47,240 bases of DNA from JBCCCJ01 sp039029315 (GTDB lineage: Bacteria; Bacteroidota; Bacteroidia; J057), in assembly GCA_039029315.1 (NCBI GenBank), contig JBCCGK010000094.1, positions 1 through 47,240 of the forward strand, in the 5' to 3' direction. The first letter of the stretch is position 1. Every line of letters begins with the position of its first letter. Below the pieces are notes generated by a model. The model was given only the letters and a program-made list of their open reading frames with translations, made no database searches and was not told where the DNA came from. Position numbers and translations under genes: made by a program. Of the stretch, positions 7,329 to 16,987 are shown one piece after another.

Positions 7329-9611
7329 ATACAGTCCGATATCAAAGCTCGGCTTTTTCCCTTCTTCTGAACTAAGTTTTACCTCTATCACATTTTGTCC
7401 ATTTGCCAATAAGTTGGCATGTGTGCTCAAATCGAGATGGGTATAATGGCGGCTCCTTCGACCGTTTTCCAGTGTAGCCAGCAGGCGACCATTGAGGAAG
7501 ATTTCTGCTTTGGTCCCAACACCGTGATAGACCATCGCCCTCAAATCAGAGGGGAGCTGATCCAGCTGAAAGCTTTGGTGTATCCAAATATCTCCTTCGT
7601 TCCAGATGGTTCCTTTGGGCAGGGCAATATTGTCTCCTGTTCCAAAGGGCCCATTTCCGCTTTTCCAACTCATCGGGTCAATCCTTCCTCCGGGCCAAGT
7701 GGAGCCAGGATCTTCCGTGGTGTATCTCCACAACTGCGGTCGATACTCTGAGCTTGGGAGCCATACCTGGGCCTTCCCTTCAAATGAATACAGGTTCGAG
7801 GCAAATGTCCGCATCATCTGAGGATCAAACTTGACTAGCTCTCTGTCGTAGGTCATCAATCCATTCACCTCGCCCTCCACATCAGATGTTTGTGTATAAA
7901 TCGCAGCCGACAATCCCATACTGAGCAGGCCTTCCAATCCTCCCATGATTTTTTTGTAGTTGCTGTATAACTCATCCTGACTCTTGTATGTGCGATACCC
8001 CCAATTGCGTTTTTGCCACCACAAGTGTCCGGCAACTGGCAGTCCCAATCCTCCAAATTCCCCCAGAACCGTTGCGCGATCTTTTGAGACAATCTCCATA
8101 CCTGGTCCTGGATACAAATGCGTGTCATATATGTCTCCGACATCTCTGTCTGTCCAGCCACTGGTTGGATTGGACAGGCGCGAAGGATCATAGGCCTTGA
8201 CCATGGCGTTGATTCGCTGAGAATCATACTGTCCCCATCCTTCGTTGAAGGGGACCCATACCACAATCGAAGGATGATTATGAAGATAGTCCATCATGGC
8301 CATCAGCTCTTGTTCGAACTGTTGGGCGGATTCATACGGTCTGTCTGCATCATTGGCATGATCAGCTCTTACCCGCAATTGTCCCAACGCGAACCCACTT
8401 GGCATATCTTGCCAGACCAACATTCCCATTTGATCACAATGATAATAAAAGCGGGCAGGCTCTACCTTGACATGCTTTCGAAGCATATTGAATCCCATGT
8501 CTTTGAGGACCTCTAAATCGTATTTGAGGGCAGCGTCGGTTGGGGCGGTATACAAGCCATCGGGCCACCACCCTTGATCAAGCGGGCCAAATTGGAAATA
8601 GGGCTCATTGTTCAGAAAGAGGCGGGTAAATCCTCGATCATCTGTTCCCAAGGAGATCTTGCGCATCCCAAAGTAGGAGGAGACCTCATCCAGCTTTTTT
8701 TCTCCCTTCTTCAATCGAACAGTCAAGTCATATAAAAAAGGATTTTTGGGTGACCAGAGCCGAAAGTCCCGAACATTCAGCTCTGCACGAAAGACATTTG
8801 TCTCCAGGGTGGTATTCCGTCTGGAAATGGAAGCAGGAGGGCGGTTTGTTTCTATCTCTGTAATGATGGTGCAACTTCCCGGAGCTTCACTAAAATGAAC
8901 CTCAAGATGAACGATTTCCTGATCGATATCGGGAGTGACCTTGAGGCGTTTGATATAAATGTCAGGCACAACTTCCAACCAGACAGTCTGCCATATTCCC
9001 GTAACAGAGGTGTACCAGATTCCTCTTGGGTTGCTCACTTGTTTGCCTCTCGCTTGGTGATCAGAATCTACAGGGTCCCATACTTTTACGGTAAGTTGAT
9101 GATTCTTTCCGCGTTTGACATGCTCTGTGATGTCAAAACTAAATGGATCATACCCCCCTTTATGTTCGCCTACCATGGTTCCATCAATAAAGATGGTTGC
9201 ATGCCAATCTACGGCGCCAAAGTGCAAGATGAGCCTTTCGCCTACTCCCAGAAATGGCTTTTTGAAACTTCTTTCATACCAGAGGTTGTTATCTTTTCCA
9301 ACCCATTTCTTGACACCACTCAGCGTAGATTCTGCTGGAAAGGGAACAAGAATCTGTCCATCGAATGTTCTGGGCTTCAATTCGCCTACAGGACGAATGG
9401 CGTAGTTCCATTTGCCATTGAGGTTGGTCCAATTGGGGCGAACCAATTGAGGACGTGGATGTTCTGGAAGCACGGACTTGGGAGATACCTCAAAGGCCCA
9501 TCGACTTTTGAGATTGCCTTCTGGCCGTGGAGGGGGGGGAGTATCCTGGGCAGATATGTGAAGAGACAAGCAAGTCAATAAAATGAAGAAAATGGAGTAA
9601 GGAATATTCAT
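7317..9611 (-). CDS. Glycoside hydrolase family 2
   Basis: A 764-residue exported GH2 enzyme (beta-galactosidase/beta-glucuronidase clan). It hydrolyses terminal beta-linked sugars with retention. Order: signal peptide 1-21, sugar-binding jelly-roll domain about 50-215 (LNGKWNYAIRP, WYERSF, FDITEHVKRGKN), immunoglobulin-like domain about 216-320, and TIM barrel about 321-620. The acid/base is E457 in PFNEGWGQ and the likely nucleophile E518 in LGEFGG; DTHLYPGP lies between them. The C-terminal 140 residues look like another beta-sandwich (WIHQSFQL...AEIFLNGR). Substrate is not certain. It is the second gene of a unit with the GH105-like protein, 12 bp downstream of it, and converges on the metzincin gene with a 12-bp overlap. 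Confidence 0.92.
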   Translation of the reverse strand: MNIPYSIFFILLTCLSLHISAQDTPPPPRPEGNLKSRWAFEVSPKSVLPEHPRPQLVRPNWTNLNGKWNYAIRPVGELKPRTFDGQILVPFPAESTLSGVKKWVGKDNNLWYERSFKKPFLGVGERLILHFGAVDWHATIFIDGTMVGEHKGGYDPFSFDITEHVKRGKNHQLTVKVWDPVDSDHQARGKQVSNPRGIWYTSVTGIWQTVWLEVVPDIYIKRLKVTPDIDQEIVHLEVHFSEAPGSCTIITEIETNRPPASISRRNTTLETNVFRAELNVRDFRLWSPKNPFLYDLTVRLKKGEKKLDEVSSYFGMRKISLGTDDRGFTRLFLNNEPYFQFGPLDQGWWPDGLYTAPTDAALKYDLEVLKDMGFNMLRKHVKVEPARFYYHCDQMGMLVWQDMPSGFALGQLRVRADHANDADRPYESAQQFEQELMAMMDYLHNHPSIVVWVPFNEGWGQYDSQRINAMVKAYDPSRLSNPTSGWTDRDVGDIYDTHLYPGPGMEIVSKDRATVLGEFGGLGLPVAGHLWWQKRNWGYRTYKSQDELYSNYKKIMGGLEGLLSMGLSAAIYTQTSDVEGEVNGLMTYDRELVKFDPQMMRTFASNLYSFEGKAQVWLPSSEYRPQLWRYTTEDPGSTWPGGRIDPMSWKSGNGPFGTGDNIALPKGTIWNEGDIWIHQSFQLDQLPSDLRAMVYHGVGTKAEIFLNGRLLATLENGRRSRHYTHLDLSTHANLLANGQNVIEVKLSSEEGKKPSFDIGLYSIE

Positions 9612-9623
9612 GCTATCGATGGT

Positions 9624-10616
9624 TTATTGTTCGAATAGTCTAAGCAACTCAGCGCCTGCCATGAGGAAGATGCCAGCTTCAGAAGCTGTCCATTCCTCCT
9701 TCGCCTCTATCGCTTGCCATGCAGAAAGTACATGTGATTCATAGATCGACTGATCCAATAATCCCTGATTGATCCCTGCGGCAAAGGCGTAACAAAGAAT
9801 GGTGCTGGCAAATGGATCTCCATGAGATTGTCCCCTGGGATTAGCAAAGTCCTTTGGCCAGAGTCCTATGGTCTGCTGATAATGTCTGTAAACCTCGGCC
9901 ATGTCTACCCCCATTTGCGTCAAGGGGAGTTTCGAAGGAGAGTCAGGATGTAGTTCATGCCAGACCCGAACCAAAGCGGCAAGTACCCAAGCACTGGATT
10001 GTGCATCATAAGCAGCTTTCTGCTCTATACTTTTGCTCCACAATTGTTTGTGAGGGAAATATAATTGGTCCTGTGCCAATTTCCATGACTTTTGTCCAAG
10101 ATCCCCATACTGTTGATCTTGTGTGATCCCCTGTAATTTGGCCAGGGCCGGGAGGACATAGAACATTTCCAGACTGCTGGGAATCGGGATGTGATCTGCG
10201 TGTGGAAGCAAGCTGTCGATGGCCAGTTGATAGACAAAATACATCGAGTTGGAGCCTGACAACCGATGCATATCCAAATAGGTTTGAGCAATCAAATGGG
10301 TAGCAGGTTCAGACAACTGTGGCCCAGTCGCCCATCCTGTTTCAAAGCCGACGCCGACAAGTGCCTTGAAATATTTTTTTTTCTGAGTCGCTTCATACAT
10401 CGCTAGCACGCCAGTATAATACAAGCCTCGTTCCGCATCTACGCCGGGCGATTTAACCAATGCCCAATGCTGCTTGCAAACTTGTTTCATTTTCTTTTTG
10501 ATCTGCTTGGTTTCCTGCCCCACAGAGAGGGGAAAGGAAAGAAACAGACAGCAAACAAACAGGAACCCTCGGCTAATAAGTGAACGAAACATAGACATAA
10601 TCATTTCCCCAAACAT
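9624..10616 (-). CDS. GH105/GH88-like protein with altered active site
   Basis: A 330-residue exported all-helical protein related to the unsaturated rhamnogalacturonyl/glucuronyl hydrolases (GH105, YteR type). Shared features: YYTGVLAMYEATQKKKYF near the start of the barrel, the AWVLAALVRVWHELHPDSPS segment, GLWPKDFANPR, and FASTILCYAFAAGINQGLLD near the C-terminus. Two active-site segments look changed. The family's IDDLYMALP segment (with catalytic Asp) appears as SLEMFYVLP, and the WGRGNGWV segment as YDAQSSAWV. It may be a non-catalytic relative or use other residues. The best signal peptide starts at the third or fourth Met (10598 or 10592). It is first in the operon with the GH2 gene. 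Confidence 0.7.
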   Translation of the reverse strand: MFGEMIMSMFRSLISRGFLFVCCLFLSFPLSVGQETKQIKKKMKQVCKQHWALVKSPGVDAERGLYYTGVLAMYEATQKKKYFKALVGVGFETGWATGPQLSEPATHLIAQTYLDMHRLSGSNSMYFVYQLAIDSLLPHADHIPIPSSLEMFYVLPALAKLQGITQDQQYGDLGQKSWKLAQDQLYFPHKQLWSKSIEQKAAYDAQSSAWVLAALVRVWHELHPDSPSKLPLTQMGVDMAEVYRHYQQTIGLWPKDFANPRGQSHGDPFASTILCYAFAAGINQGLLDQSIYESHVLSAWQAIEAKEEWTASEAGIFLMAGAELLRLFEQ

Positions 10617-10684
10617 AGCGAATCGGACAGGATATTCGTCTATTTCTTAGAAAATCCTCTCATTACTTAAAAGAATTCCTTCCT

Positions 10685-11458
10685 ATGAACACAACAAATG
10701 CCCTTGGTTCGATCATTTTGTTCTTCTGTCTTATGACGACGCAATTGGTACTGGGTCAGCAAAGACACGCTCACAATCAAGATGTCCTGTATTTGAAGAA
10801 TGGATGGGTGCTTCGGGGATGGGTGCTAAGTGATGTGCTTATTGATAGTGTGAAGATTGAGACCGAAGGCGGCAATATATTTGTATTTGCTAAAAATGAC
10901 ATCAGGAGCCAGACCGTGGAGCCGAAACGGAGAAAAAGAGGCTTAAGACCTTATACCCCCAGTCCGATCAAACGGGGATATTATGGCTATCTGCAATTTG
11001 GAATATTGGCGGGTTCTGAGGTTCTGGGAAGCAATGGGAATCTTGATCTGATGACTGGTCACGGCTTTCGTTTTGCTCATTGGGGAGCCATAGGCGGGGG
11101 AGCAGGAATTACCTTTTTGCCCAATGGTGCCTTGATGCCCGTCTTTGTCGAAGCCAGAAGCCAGATCCGAAAAGTGGGCAGCAGCTTCTTTGGCTATGGG
11201 AAGGGAGGATATAGTTTGCCCCTGTATGAGCGGAATTTCTCTAATTGGGGTCTGACTGAATCGAAAGTATCTGGCGGTCTCCTGGGAGAAGTAGGAATAG
11301 GACTGCGAATACCAACCCCTAGAAAGATGGGGTGGATGATCAGTGTCGGATACAGGATTCAGCAAAACAAAGAGACCTTTATTTACGAATGGAATGAGAT
11401 GATTGAGCGAACAAGCACCTATCGTCGAATCTTGATATCTCTGGGAATCGAATTGTGA
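10685..11458 (+). CDS. Exported protein with N-terminal strand motif and barrel-like body
   Basis: A 257-residue protein with signal peptide 1-24 (ends LVLGQ). Residues about 34-80 carry a motif frequent in Bacteroidota envelope proteins: LKNGWVLRGWVLSD, then a V-K-I-E-T strand and a VFAKNDIRS turn. A basic linker (PKRRKRGLRP) follows. The rest has glycine/aromatic strands (GYYGYLQFGILAG, GFRFAHWGAIGGGAGITFLP, KMGWMISVGYRIQQN) ending ILISLGIEL, as in small outer-membrane barrels. Divergent from the GH105 gene across a 68-bp spacer. Specific function unknown. Confidence 0.8.
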   Translation: MNTTNALGSIILFFCLMTTQLVLGQQRHAHNQDVLYLKNGWVLRGWVLSDVLIDSVKIETEGGNIFVFAKNDIRSQTVEPKRRKRGLRPYTPSPIKRGYYGYLQFGILAGSEVLGSNGNLDLMTGHGFRFAHWGAIGGGAGITFLPNGALMPVFVEARSQIRKVGSSFFGYGKGGYSLPLYERNFSNWGLTESKVSGGLLGEVGIGLRIPTPRKMGWMISVGYRIQQNKETFIYEWNEMIERTSTYRRILISLGIEL

Positions 11459-11839
11459 ATTATCTCCCCGGCTGGCATGGATCGGCAGCCGTCGATCTTA
11501 CTTATGACGAAATACCTGCATACCTAACAGATTACAAAGAAGAAAAATCGTAAGGGCTAGTTTGTAAGACCAAGGGGGGAAATAGTAGAATTTCTATCAC
11601 ACAAAAGATGATCTTTTCACTAAAAGATCATCTTTTCTTTATGCAAAAAGTCAAAAGAAGCATGCATAATGGCAAGGAAAACGGATCTGAAAAAATGTAG
11701 TAGGAATCAAGAGCAATTTTCCTGGTGAAAAAAGCTTGCTGGTATGAATATCTCATATATCGAGCAATTCTGTTGAGAAAAATTTCTCTTTTCCTCCTAA
11801 TTAGCGATCAAATGTTAACAACCAAAGATTGTTTATTTC
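11459..11839. other. 381-bp intergenic spacer
   Basis: No gene is visible. It holds a CGGCTG/CAGCCG inverted repeat at about 11469-11492 just after the barrel gene and the strong palindrome at 11603-11636. The remainder is AT-rich and probably includes the promoter of the 11840 gene, although no exact TAnnTTTG box is seen near its start. Confidence 0.6.
11603..11636. terminator. Perfect 15-bp stem-loop, likely bidirectional terminator
   Basis: AAAAGATGATCTTTT (11603-11617), loop CACT, AAAAGATCATCTTTT (11622-11636). The A-run at one side and T-run at the other would work in either direction. It separates the barrel gene from the 11.8-19 kb island. Each arm is itself nearly palindromic (AAAAGAT...ATCTTTT), so cruciform or protein binding is also possible. 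Confidence 0.7.
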
Positions 11840-12343
11840 ATGAAAAAGATCTACTTGATCTGTACCATTGCTTTTATGTTGTGTATGCCAAGCCGCAACG
11901 AACTTTTTGCCGCTCCATTCTTCTCCTCTCCTGAACGTACGCTTGAGATTCAAAGAGATCAAAAAGAGTTGAAAGAATATAAGCAGCGACTGAATAAACT
12001 AGTCGCGACTTTGAATCGTGGGAATGTTGACAAAGGCAAGACCCTTTTTGAGGCAATCAAGGCAGATATTCGGCGGGAAGTTTCTCAAATAAAAGCCAGA
12101 ACCATCCAACAAAAGAAAGGGCTCCTGAAAAAAACGGACACCAGTCTCTCCTCTGATCAATTGTCGTCCTTGACCATGAGAGCTGAACGAATGAATGTCA
12201 TCAAAAGGGATATTGCAAAAATTGCGATTCACGATACCCTCTCTGTTGAGGAAAGTTTGTCAGAGTTGGTGCGATTGCTCAAAGAATTTGAAGTCTTAAT
12301 GAAAGACGAGATCGCCAGTCTGAAGGGAGGGCTTAAGCCATGA
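11840..12343 (+). CDS. Small exported helical (coiled-coil) protein
   Basis: A 167-residue protein with signal peptide 1-25 (basic MKKIY start, hydrophobic core, ends ELFAA). Residues about 32-165 are almost entirely charged amphipathic helix: QRDQKELKEYKQRLNKL, then LFEAIKADIRREVSQIKA and a C-terminal LVRLLKEFEVLMKDEIASL. There are no Cys in the mature part. I recognise no family. It resembles the 18106 gene in having a short basic helical segment with an ERG/NRGN turn, but similarity is too weak to call homology. It is the first gene of the co-directional island; 220 bp separate it from the 1449-residue protein. Probably periplasmic. Confidence 0.75.
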   Translation: MKKIYLICTIAFMLCMPSRNELFAAPFFSSPERTLEIQRDQKELKEYKQRLNKLVATLNRGNVDKGKTLFEAIKADIRREVSQIKARTIQQKKGLLKKTDTSLSSDQLSSLTMRAERMNVIKRDIAKIAIHDTLSVEESLSELVRLLKEFEVLMKDEIASLKGGLKP

Positions 12344-12563
12344 TCTCCGAGGAAAATTCCCTGAATTGCAATTGATAGGACTGTCTGCCAAATAGAAGGG
12401 GGATGTCAGAGTCGCTGAGATGACCACAGGCTACTCTGGCTTGGAGGTTCATGTTTCTTTTCAAAGAAGGAGGAAGTAACATCCTTTGCTTCTGATCGTA
12501 AGGAATGATACCTTCATGCTCATTCCATCTACCTTCAGATTCTAGCATCTAAACTTCTTCTCT

Positions 12564-15500
12564 TTGGAGCAATCTTCTTCAAATATTTCTTTTATTCTGT
12601 TCGAAGAATTTCTTGAACTGTTGCAATATCATGGCTTCACTTTAGGAGTAGATACCCATTTGCAACTGGCTCATTTGCTACAGGGGTTGGAGGGAAAAGT
12701 GACTGTAGATCGACTCAAGACGCTACTGGCACCGATTTTTGCCCAAAATGAGCAACAGCAGAAAGAGTTTTATCAATTATTTGATCAATACTTCTCCCAA
12801 TATCAAGCTTCGCCTCAGCTTCTGACACAAGCCCCTAAGCCACCAATAAACAGGAAGGAATCTTCACCGAAAATTTCGAACTGGTTGCGCATCTTGTCAC
12901 GGAGAAGATTCTATCTATTGCTTCAACTGCTGATACTGGGCGGTTTGGGCTTCCTGGGGATAGAGTTGATCAACTGTTACAAAAAAACCAGAAGCCTGGA
13001 ACGAACCTTCCTTTGCATGCAGGGAATATCCTTTCCAGAACCGATCGCTGAGACTCCAGAATCAGGACTTCCATCCAGGGATACATCTTTCATTCCCCTC
13101 AACAATCCTGCATCAGGCGATTTGCCTACAGACTGGGACCACCTGACAGACAATCTTGATTTGCAGAACTCTCCGCCTTTGGAAGAAAATATTTCAGATT
13201 TGGAGGCAAGTTGGTATGAGCAATACAATCCTGTGATCAAGATTCTGTTGGTTTTACTGATTCTTGGAGGATGGTTGTTCTATGAAATGTATCGATACAA
13301 TCGAAAAAAACTCTTTCTTCTCCGGGAAAGAAACAAACCCCCTCCCTATATATGGACTGTTCATCCCGAGCAGCTAGGAGGCAATCTGCATACAGAAGAA
13401 GAATTTTATCTAGCCAGCCGTCGCTTAAGAGAACGGGAAGCCGTAGAAGGCGAAGAGCTGGACCTGGAAAAAAGTGTCGAACAAACTGTCAGCAAGGGAG
13501 GATATCCGAATATATCTTTCAAGAAGAGGACCAAACCTCCTGAGTATTTGGTGTTGATTCAGAAAAATCATAAGAAGGACCATCTGGCAATGTTTTATCA
13601 GCAGATGATCTTCGAACTGAGCCAACAAGACATCTACACAGAATGTTACTTCTATGAACAGGATCCTCGACTGGTTTGGAAGGAAAAATATCACGAAACC
13701 CTCTATCTAGAGGATTTATTTCGACGTTTTCCAGATGATCGTCTGATTGTCATCGGAGATGCCAACCATTTTTTTGATCCCATACAGGATGATTTGTGTA
13801 CCTGGACCACTGCCCTGCACAAATGGAAACAGGTAGCCATTGTGAGTCCCATCAGTCCATTAGAATGGGGACATCGGGAGGTCCGTTTATCGAAAGAATT
13901 TACCTTTCTCCCTGCTACCACCCAGGCCCTGGCTGTGGTGGTGGATTTGCTGAATCAGGATATTCAACCACCACTCAGGCATTGGTTGGAGAGCAATGAA
14001 TATCCGATCTCTCCGCCAGCAGATGCGCCAGACCTTATCGCCCGACTCCAAGAATACTTTGATACACATTATGAATCCGGGCAGCGAATGTACAAAAAAG
14101 GGAATGGGCGTTTGCTCTTTACCTGGCTATGTGCAATTGCGCTGTATCCAGAACTATCCTGGGATTTGACCCTCTCTATGGGCAGAATCTTAGAGCAAAG
14201 TTATGGCGAAGGACTTACCACTCCCCCCAATCTACTGAAGCTGGTGCGTCTTCCCTGGTTTCGGGATGGAGATATCCCAGATGATGTGCGTGAGCTCCTT
14301 ATCCCCAATCTGAACAAAAAGGATGCAGCGCTGGTCCGGACTGTATTGGTGGATATGCTCAAAAACAATCCTCCCCCTTCTGGTTCTTATGCCGAAGCAG
14401 AACATGAACTCCTCCTGGCTGTACAAGAAGCACAACTGTATGAAGATCTGACCCATAAAGTCCAGGTGGTTCGGCAAGCACAAGAGTATTCGATGAATCA
14501 TGAGATTCGGGATTTTACGGTGGTGCGATACTTGAAGTCCGTTCCGGCCTCAATTCTGAAAGTGAAGCTTCCCACTTCTGTCAGCAAATGGCTGTTCCGT
14601 CAGGGAATCTCATCCCTTGGACTGAAAGGAGGAGTGAGAGGTGCCATTGTCTGCATCATGGCCATCAGCATTCTGATGCGATTGAATGATTCCTGGATGA
14701 AAATAGAGAATTATCAGGGAGAGCATTACTATCTGGCAAATGATGAGGCACGAATGCGATTTCATACCTATGTTGGCAATCAACAATTGGCCAAACAGGA
14801 ATATCCTCAGGCAGCCAGATCATATGAAGAGGCCTTGTTGGTCCGGGAGAGTAGTGGATTGGCGGAGTATCTGACCCCTGAATACAACCTGGCCCTGTTG
14901 AAACTGGGTCTGGGCAAAGAAGAAGAAGCCAAGGCAGAGTTTGCCAGCATCAGTGAGCAGTCCGAAGCCTTGATCACTGTAGATAGCTTGCCAGATGTGA
15001 AAAAGGAGCAATTGGCTCATATCAAAACAGAATCTGCCTACAATCAGGGAGTGATCGCCTTTCGATCCCAAAATCTGGAAGAAGCTGAAGAAGCCTTCCA
15101 GCGAGCTGCAACGATGGATGATTCGCATTCTGATGCAGTGTATGGACAAGCGATGGTTCTGTTGCGCAAGGCATTGACAAGCGAAGGAGCAAACCAAACC
15201 AATAAATTGGTTCTTGCCCTGAACCGCTTGCAAGATGTACAGGAACTGGATTCCAGCTATCTGAAAAGCCATCCGGAATTAGGAATTGTCCTGGACTCAC
15301 TGAGTATGGGGGCATTTCCGACTCAGGTAAACAATCGACTGGAAGATTTGCGTCTGACATTGGGCCTGATTGAACAATTGAGTTCTGATTCCACACAAGC
15401 AGGGTCCGGAGTGAATACAGAGCTGGAACTAGACCCACAACTGGAGTATATGTCTGATTTCAGGCAGGGTCTGGCTGTGGTGAGATATGAGGGGAATTAT

Positions 15501-16913
15501 GGATTTGTGGATGAAAAGAGAAACTTGCTTGGGATCAAATATGAGGATGCCAAGCCCTTTGCGGATGGATTGGCAGCTGTGAAACGCGACAAGCTGTGGG
15601 GATTTGTGGATCTCAACATGCGAGAAGTAATACAGCCCCAATACGAAAACGCAGATGAATTTGTCGAAGGATGGGCAAGTGTGAAAAAACAGGGACGCTG
15701 GGGAATGATCGATCAGGCCAATCGTCAGCAAGTTCCTTTTGTCTATGAACAGCCCATAAGGTTTGAATCTTCCACAACTGTTCCATCTGGAGCCAGACGA
15801 TTAGCAGTGGTGGTCCAACAAGGAAAATATTTTTATATCGACCGTCAGGGCCAGGATGTATTTGGGCCGGACCGCTTCAAATGGGCCGAAAACTTCTCTC
15901 CTTCAGCCCCACGCTTTGCCAGGGTCAACAGGTGGGGAGCCAACTATTATATCAATCGGCAGGGAAACTGTGAGCAGGAATTTCTCAAAGACAGGCCCTG
16001 CCCGACTGAAAAGTGGGAAAGAATCCTGGTTCGGGATCTTCGACCCCATATAGGCCAGATCAATGCACTTGGATTAGCCGCCGATAATCAGACCGTGATC
16101 ACAGGTGGAGCTGATGGACAGGCAGTCGTGATGAAGAAGTTGGGACGAGAGCAAGGACCGATTCTCCGACATAGTTTGCCCGTTCGTGCAGTCGCAATCT
16201 CCTCGAATCCTCGCCAATATCTTACAGGGGGAGATGACCGCCAACTTCGCTTGTGGGGAGAGGATGGAGAGTTGCTTCAGACCTTTCCGGCCACTGGTCG
16301 AAGAATATGGACAGTGGCATTTTCTCCTGACAAACAATTGGCTGCTGCAGGCTCAGAAGACGAAGGGGCTTATATCTACCTGCTCCGAACAGGAGAACTC
16401 CTTACCCGACTGGTTGGCCACACCCAGGATGTCAGTTGTTTGGCTTTTGCCCCTGATGGGTCTCGGATTGCGACCGGATCGGAGGATGGAACCATAAGAA
16501 TCTGGAATCTTGAAGGCAAGGAAGTCCGCAAGATCAATACAAGAAATAAAATTCTCTCGCTCGCCTACGCCCCTGATGGAACGCAAATTGTCATAGGTAC
16601 GAAATCGGGCCTTGTCCTCGTTTATGATTTGAGTCGGTCTGTGAATCTTCCTTCTCTGAGCCTCGATCAACACAAGGATTGGGTCTGGCAAGTGGCCTTT
16701 TCGCCGAATGCTGAGTATATTCTGAGCTGCTCAGCAGACAATACTGCCAAGGTGTATAACCCAAAAAGGCAAATTGTTATGAATATTCGGCGACCGGGAA
16801 CAGTCCGGGCAGCAACATTTTCCCGAGATGGGAAATTTGTGTTGATTGCTTCTTGGGGAGGAACAGGAACGGCCAACAATAAGGTGAGTGTTTATAAGGT
16901 AGAACAGTATTAA
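12564..16913 (+). CDS. Giant membrane sensor: effector-associated-like domain, VWA-like, TPR, WG and WD40
   Basis: 1449 residues. 1-85: helical domain (EEFLELLQYHGFTLGVDTHL, LKTLLAPIFAQNEQQQKEFY) like those preceding CoxE/MoxR-type VWA and conflict-system proteins. TM1 about 118-136, acidic loop 137-222, TM2 about 224-240. 325-465: VWA-like domain lacking a MIDAS (YLVLIQKNHKKDHLAMFY, FFYEQDPR-type segment, RLIVIGDANHFFDP, WGHREVRLSKEF). Helical region 485-680, TM3 about 690-706. TPRs about 735-860. WG repeats about 965-1135 (YGFVDEK, LWGFVDL, RWGMIDQ). Seven WD40 blades 1160-1449. Basic residues flank the inner sides of the TMs, so the TPR-WG-WD40 part is predicted periplasmic. Start is TTG 12564: an in-frame stop lies at 12543 and no ATG occurs before residue 152. 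Function unknown; likely signalling or conflict. Confidence 0.88.
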   Translation: MEQSSSNISFILFEEFLELLQYHGFTLGVDTHLQLAHLLQGLEGKVTVDRLKTLLAPIFAQNEQQQKEFYQLFDQYFSQYQASPQLLTQAPKPPINRKESSPKISNWLRILSRRRFYLLLQLLILGGLGFLGIELINCYKKTRSLERTFLCMQGISFPEPIAETPESGLPSRDTSFIPLNNPASGDLPTDWDHLTDNLDLQNSPPLEENISDLEASWYEQYNPVIKILLVLLILGGWLFYEMYRYNRKKLFLLRERNKPPPYIWTVHPEQLGGNLHTEEEFYLASRRLREREAVEGEELDLEKSVEQTVSKGGYPNISFKKRTKPPEYLVLIQKNHKKDHLAMFYQQMIFELSQQDIYTECYFYEQDPRLVWKEKYHETLYLEDLFRRFPDDRLIVIGDANHFFDPIQDDLCTWTTALHKWKQVAIVSPISPLEWGHREVRLSKEFTFLPATTQALAVVVDLLNQDIQPPLRHWLESNEYPISPPADAPDLIARLQEYFDTHYESGQRMYKKGNGRLLFTWLCAIALYPELSWDLTLSMGRILEQSYGEGLTTPPNLLKLVRLPWFRDGDIPDDVRELLIPNLNKKDAALVRTVLVDMLKNNPPPSGSYAEAEHELLLAVQEAQLYEDLTHKVQVVRQAQEYSMNHEIRDFTVVRYLKSVPASILKVKLPTSVSKWLFRQGISSLGLKGGVRGAIVCIMAISILMRLNDSWMKIENYQGEHYYLANDEARMRFHTYVGNQQLAKQEYPQAARSYEEALLVRESSGLAEYLTPEYNLALLKLGLGKEEEAKAEFASISEQSEALITVDSLPDVKKEQLAHIKTESAYNQGVIAFRSQNLEEAEEAFQRAATMDDSHSDAVYGQAMVLLRKALTSEGANQTNKLVLALNRLQDVQELDSSYLKSHPELGIVLDSLSMGAFPTQVNNRLEDLRLTLGLIEQLSSDSTQAGSGVNTELELDPQLEYMSDFRQGLAVVRYEGNYGFVDEKRNLLGIKYEDAKPFADGLAAVKRDKLWGFVDLNMREVIQPQYENADEFVEGWASVKKQGRWGMIDQANRQQVPFVYEQPIRFESSTTVPSGARRLAVVVQQGKYFYIDRQGQDVFGPDRFKWAENFSPSAPRFARVNRWGANYYINRQGNCEQEFLKDRPCPTEKWERILVRDLRPHIGQINALGLAADNQTVITGGADGQAVVMKKLGREQGPILRHSLPVRAVAISSNPRQYLTGGDDRQLRLWGEDGELLQTFPATGRRIWTVAFSPDKQLAAAGSEDEGAYIYLLRTGELLTRLVGHTQDVSCLAFAPDGSRIATGSEDGTIRIWNLEGKEVRKINTRNKILSLAYAPDGTQIVIGTKSGLVLVYDLSRSVNLPSLSLDQHKDWVWQVAFSPNAEYILSCSADNTAKVYNPKRQIVMNIRRPGTVRAATFSRDGKFVLIASWGGTGTANNKVSVYKVEQY

Positions 16914-16987
16914 AACCTTACATCTGCCCGTTCACCCACCAATTTGAACTGCTCGGGAAAGGTTAACTTTTTCACAAAGGAATTTCT

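Noticed and set aside
12333..12548. 71-residue frame on the minus strand between the first two island genes
   Set aside because: No start context, overlaps the upstream gene's end, no domain-like pattern, and the gene order around it is on the other strand. Could be a relic but nothing supports it.
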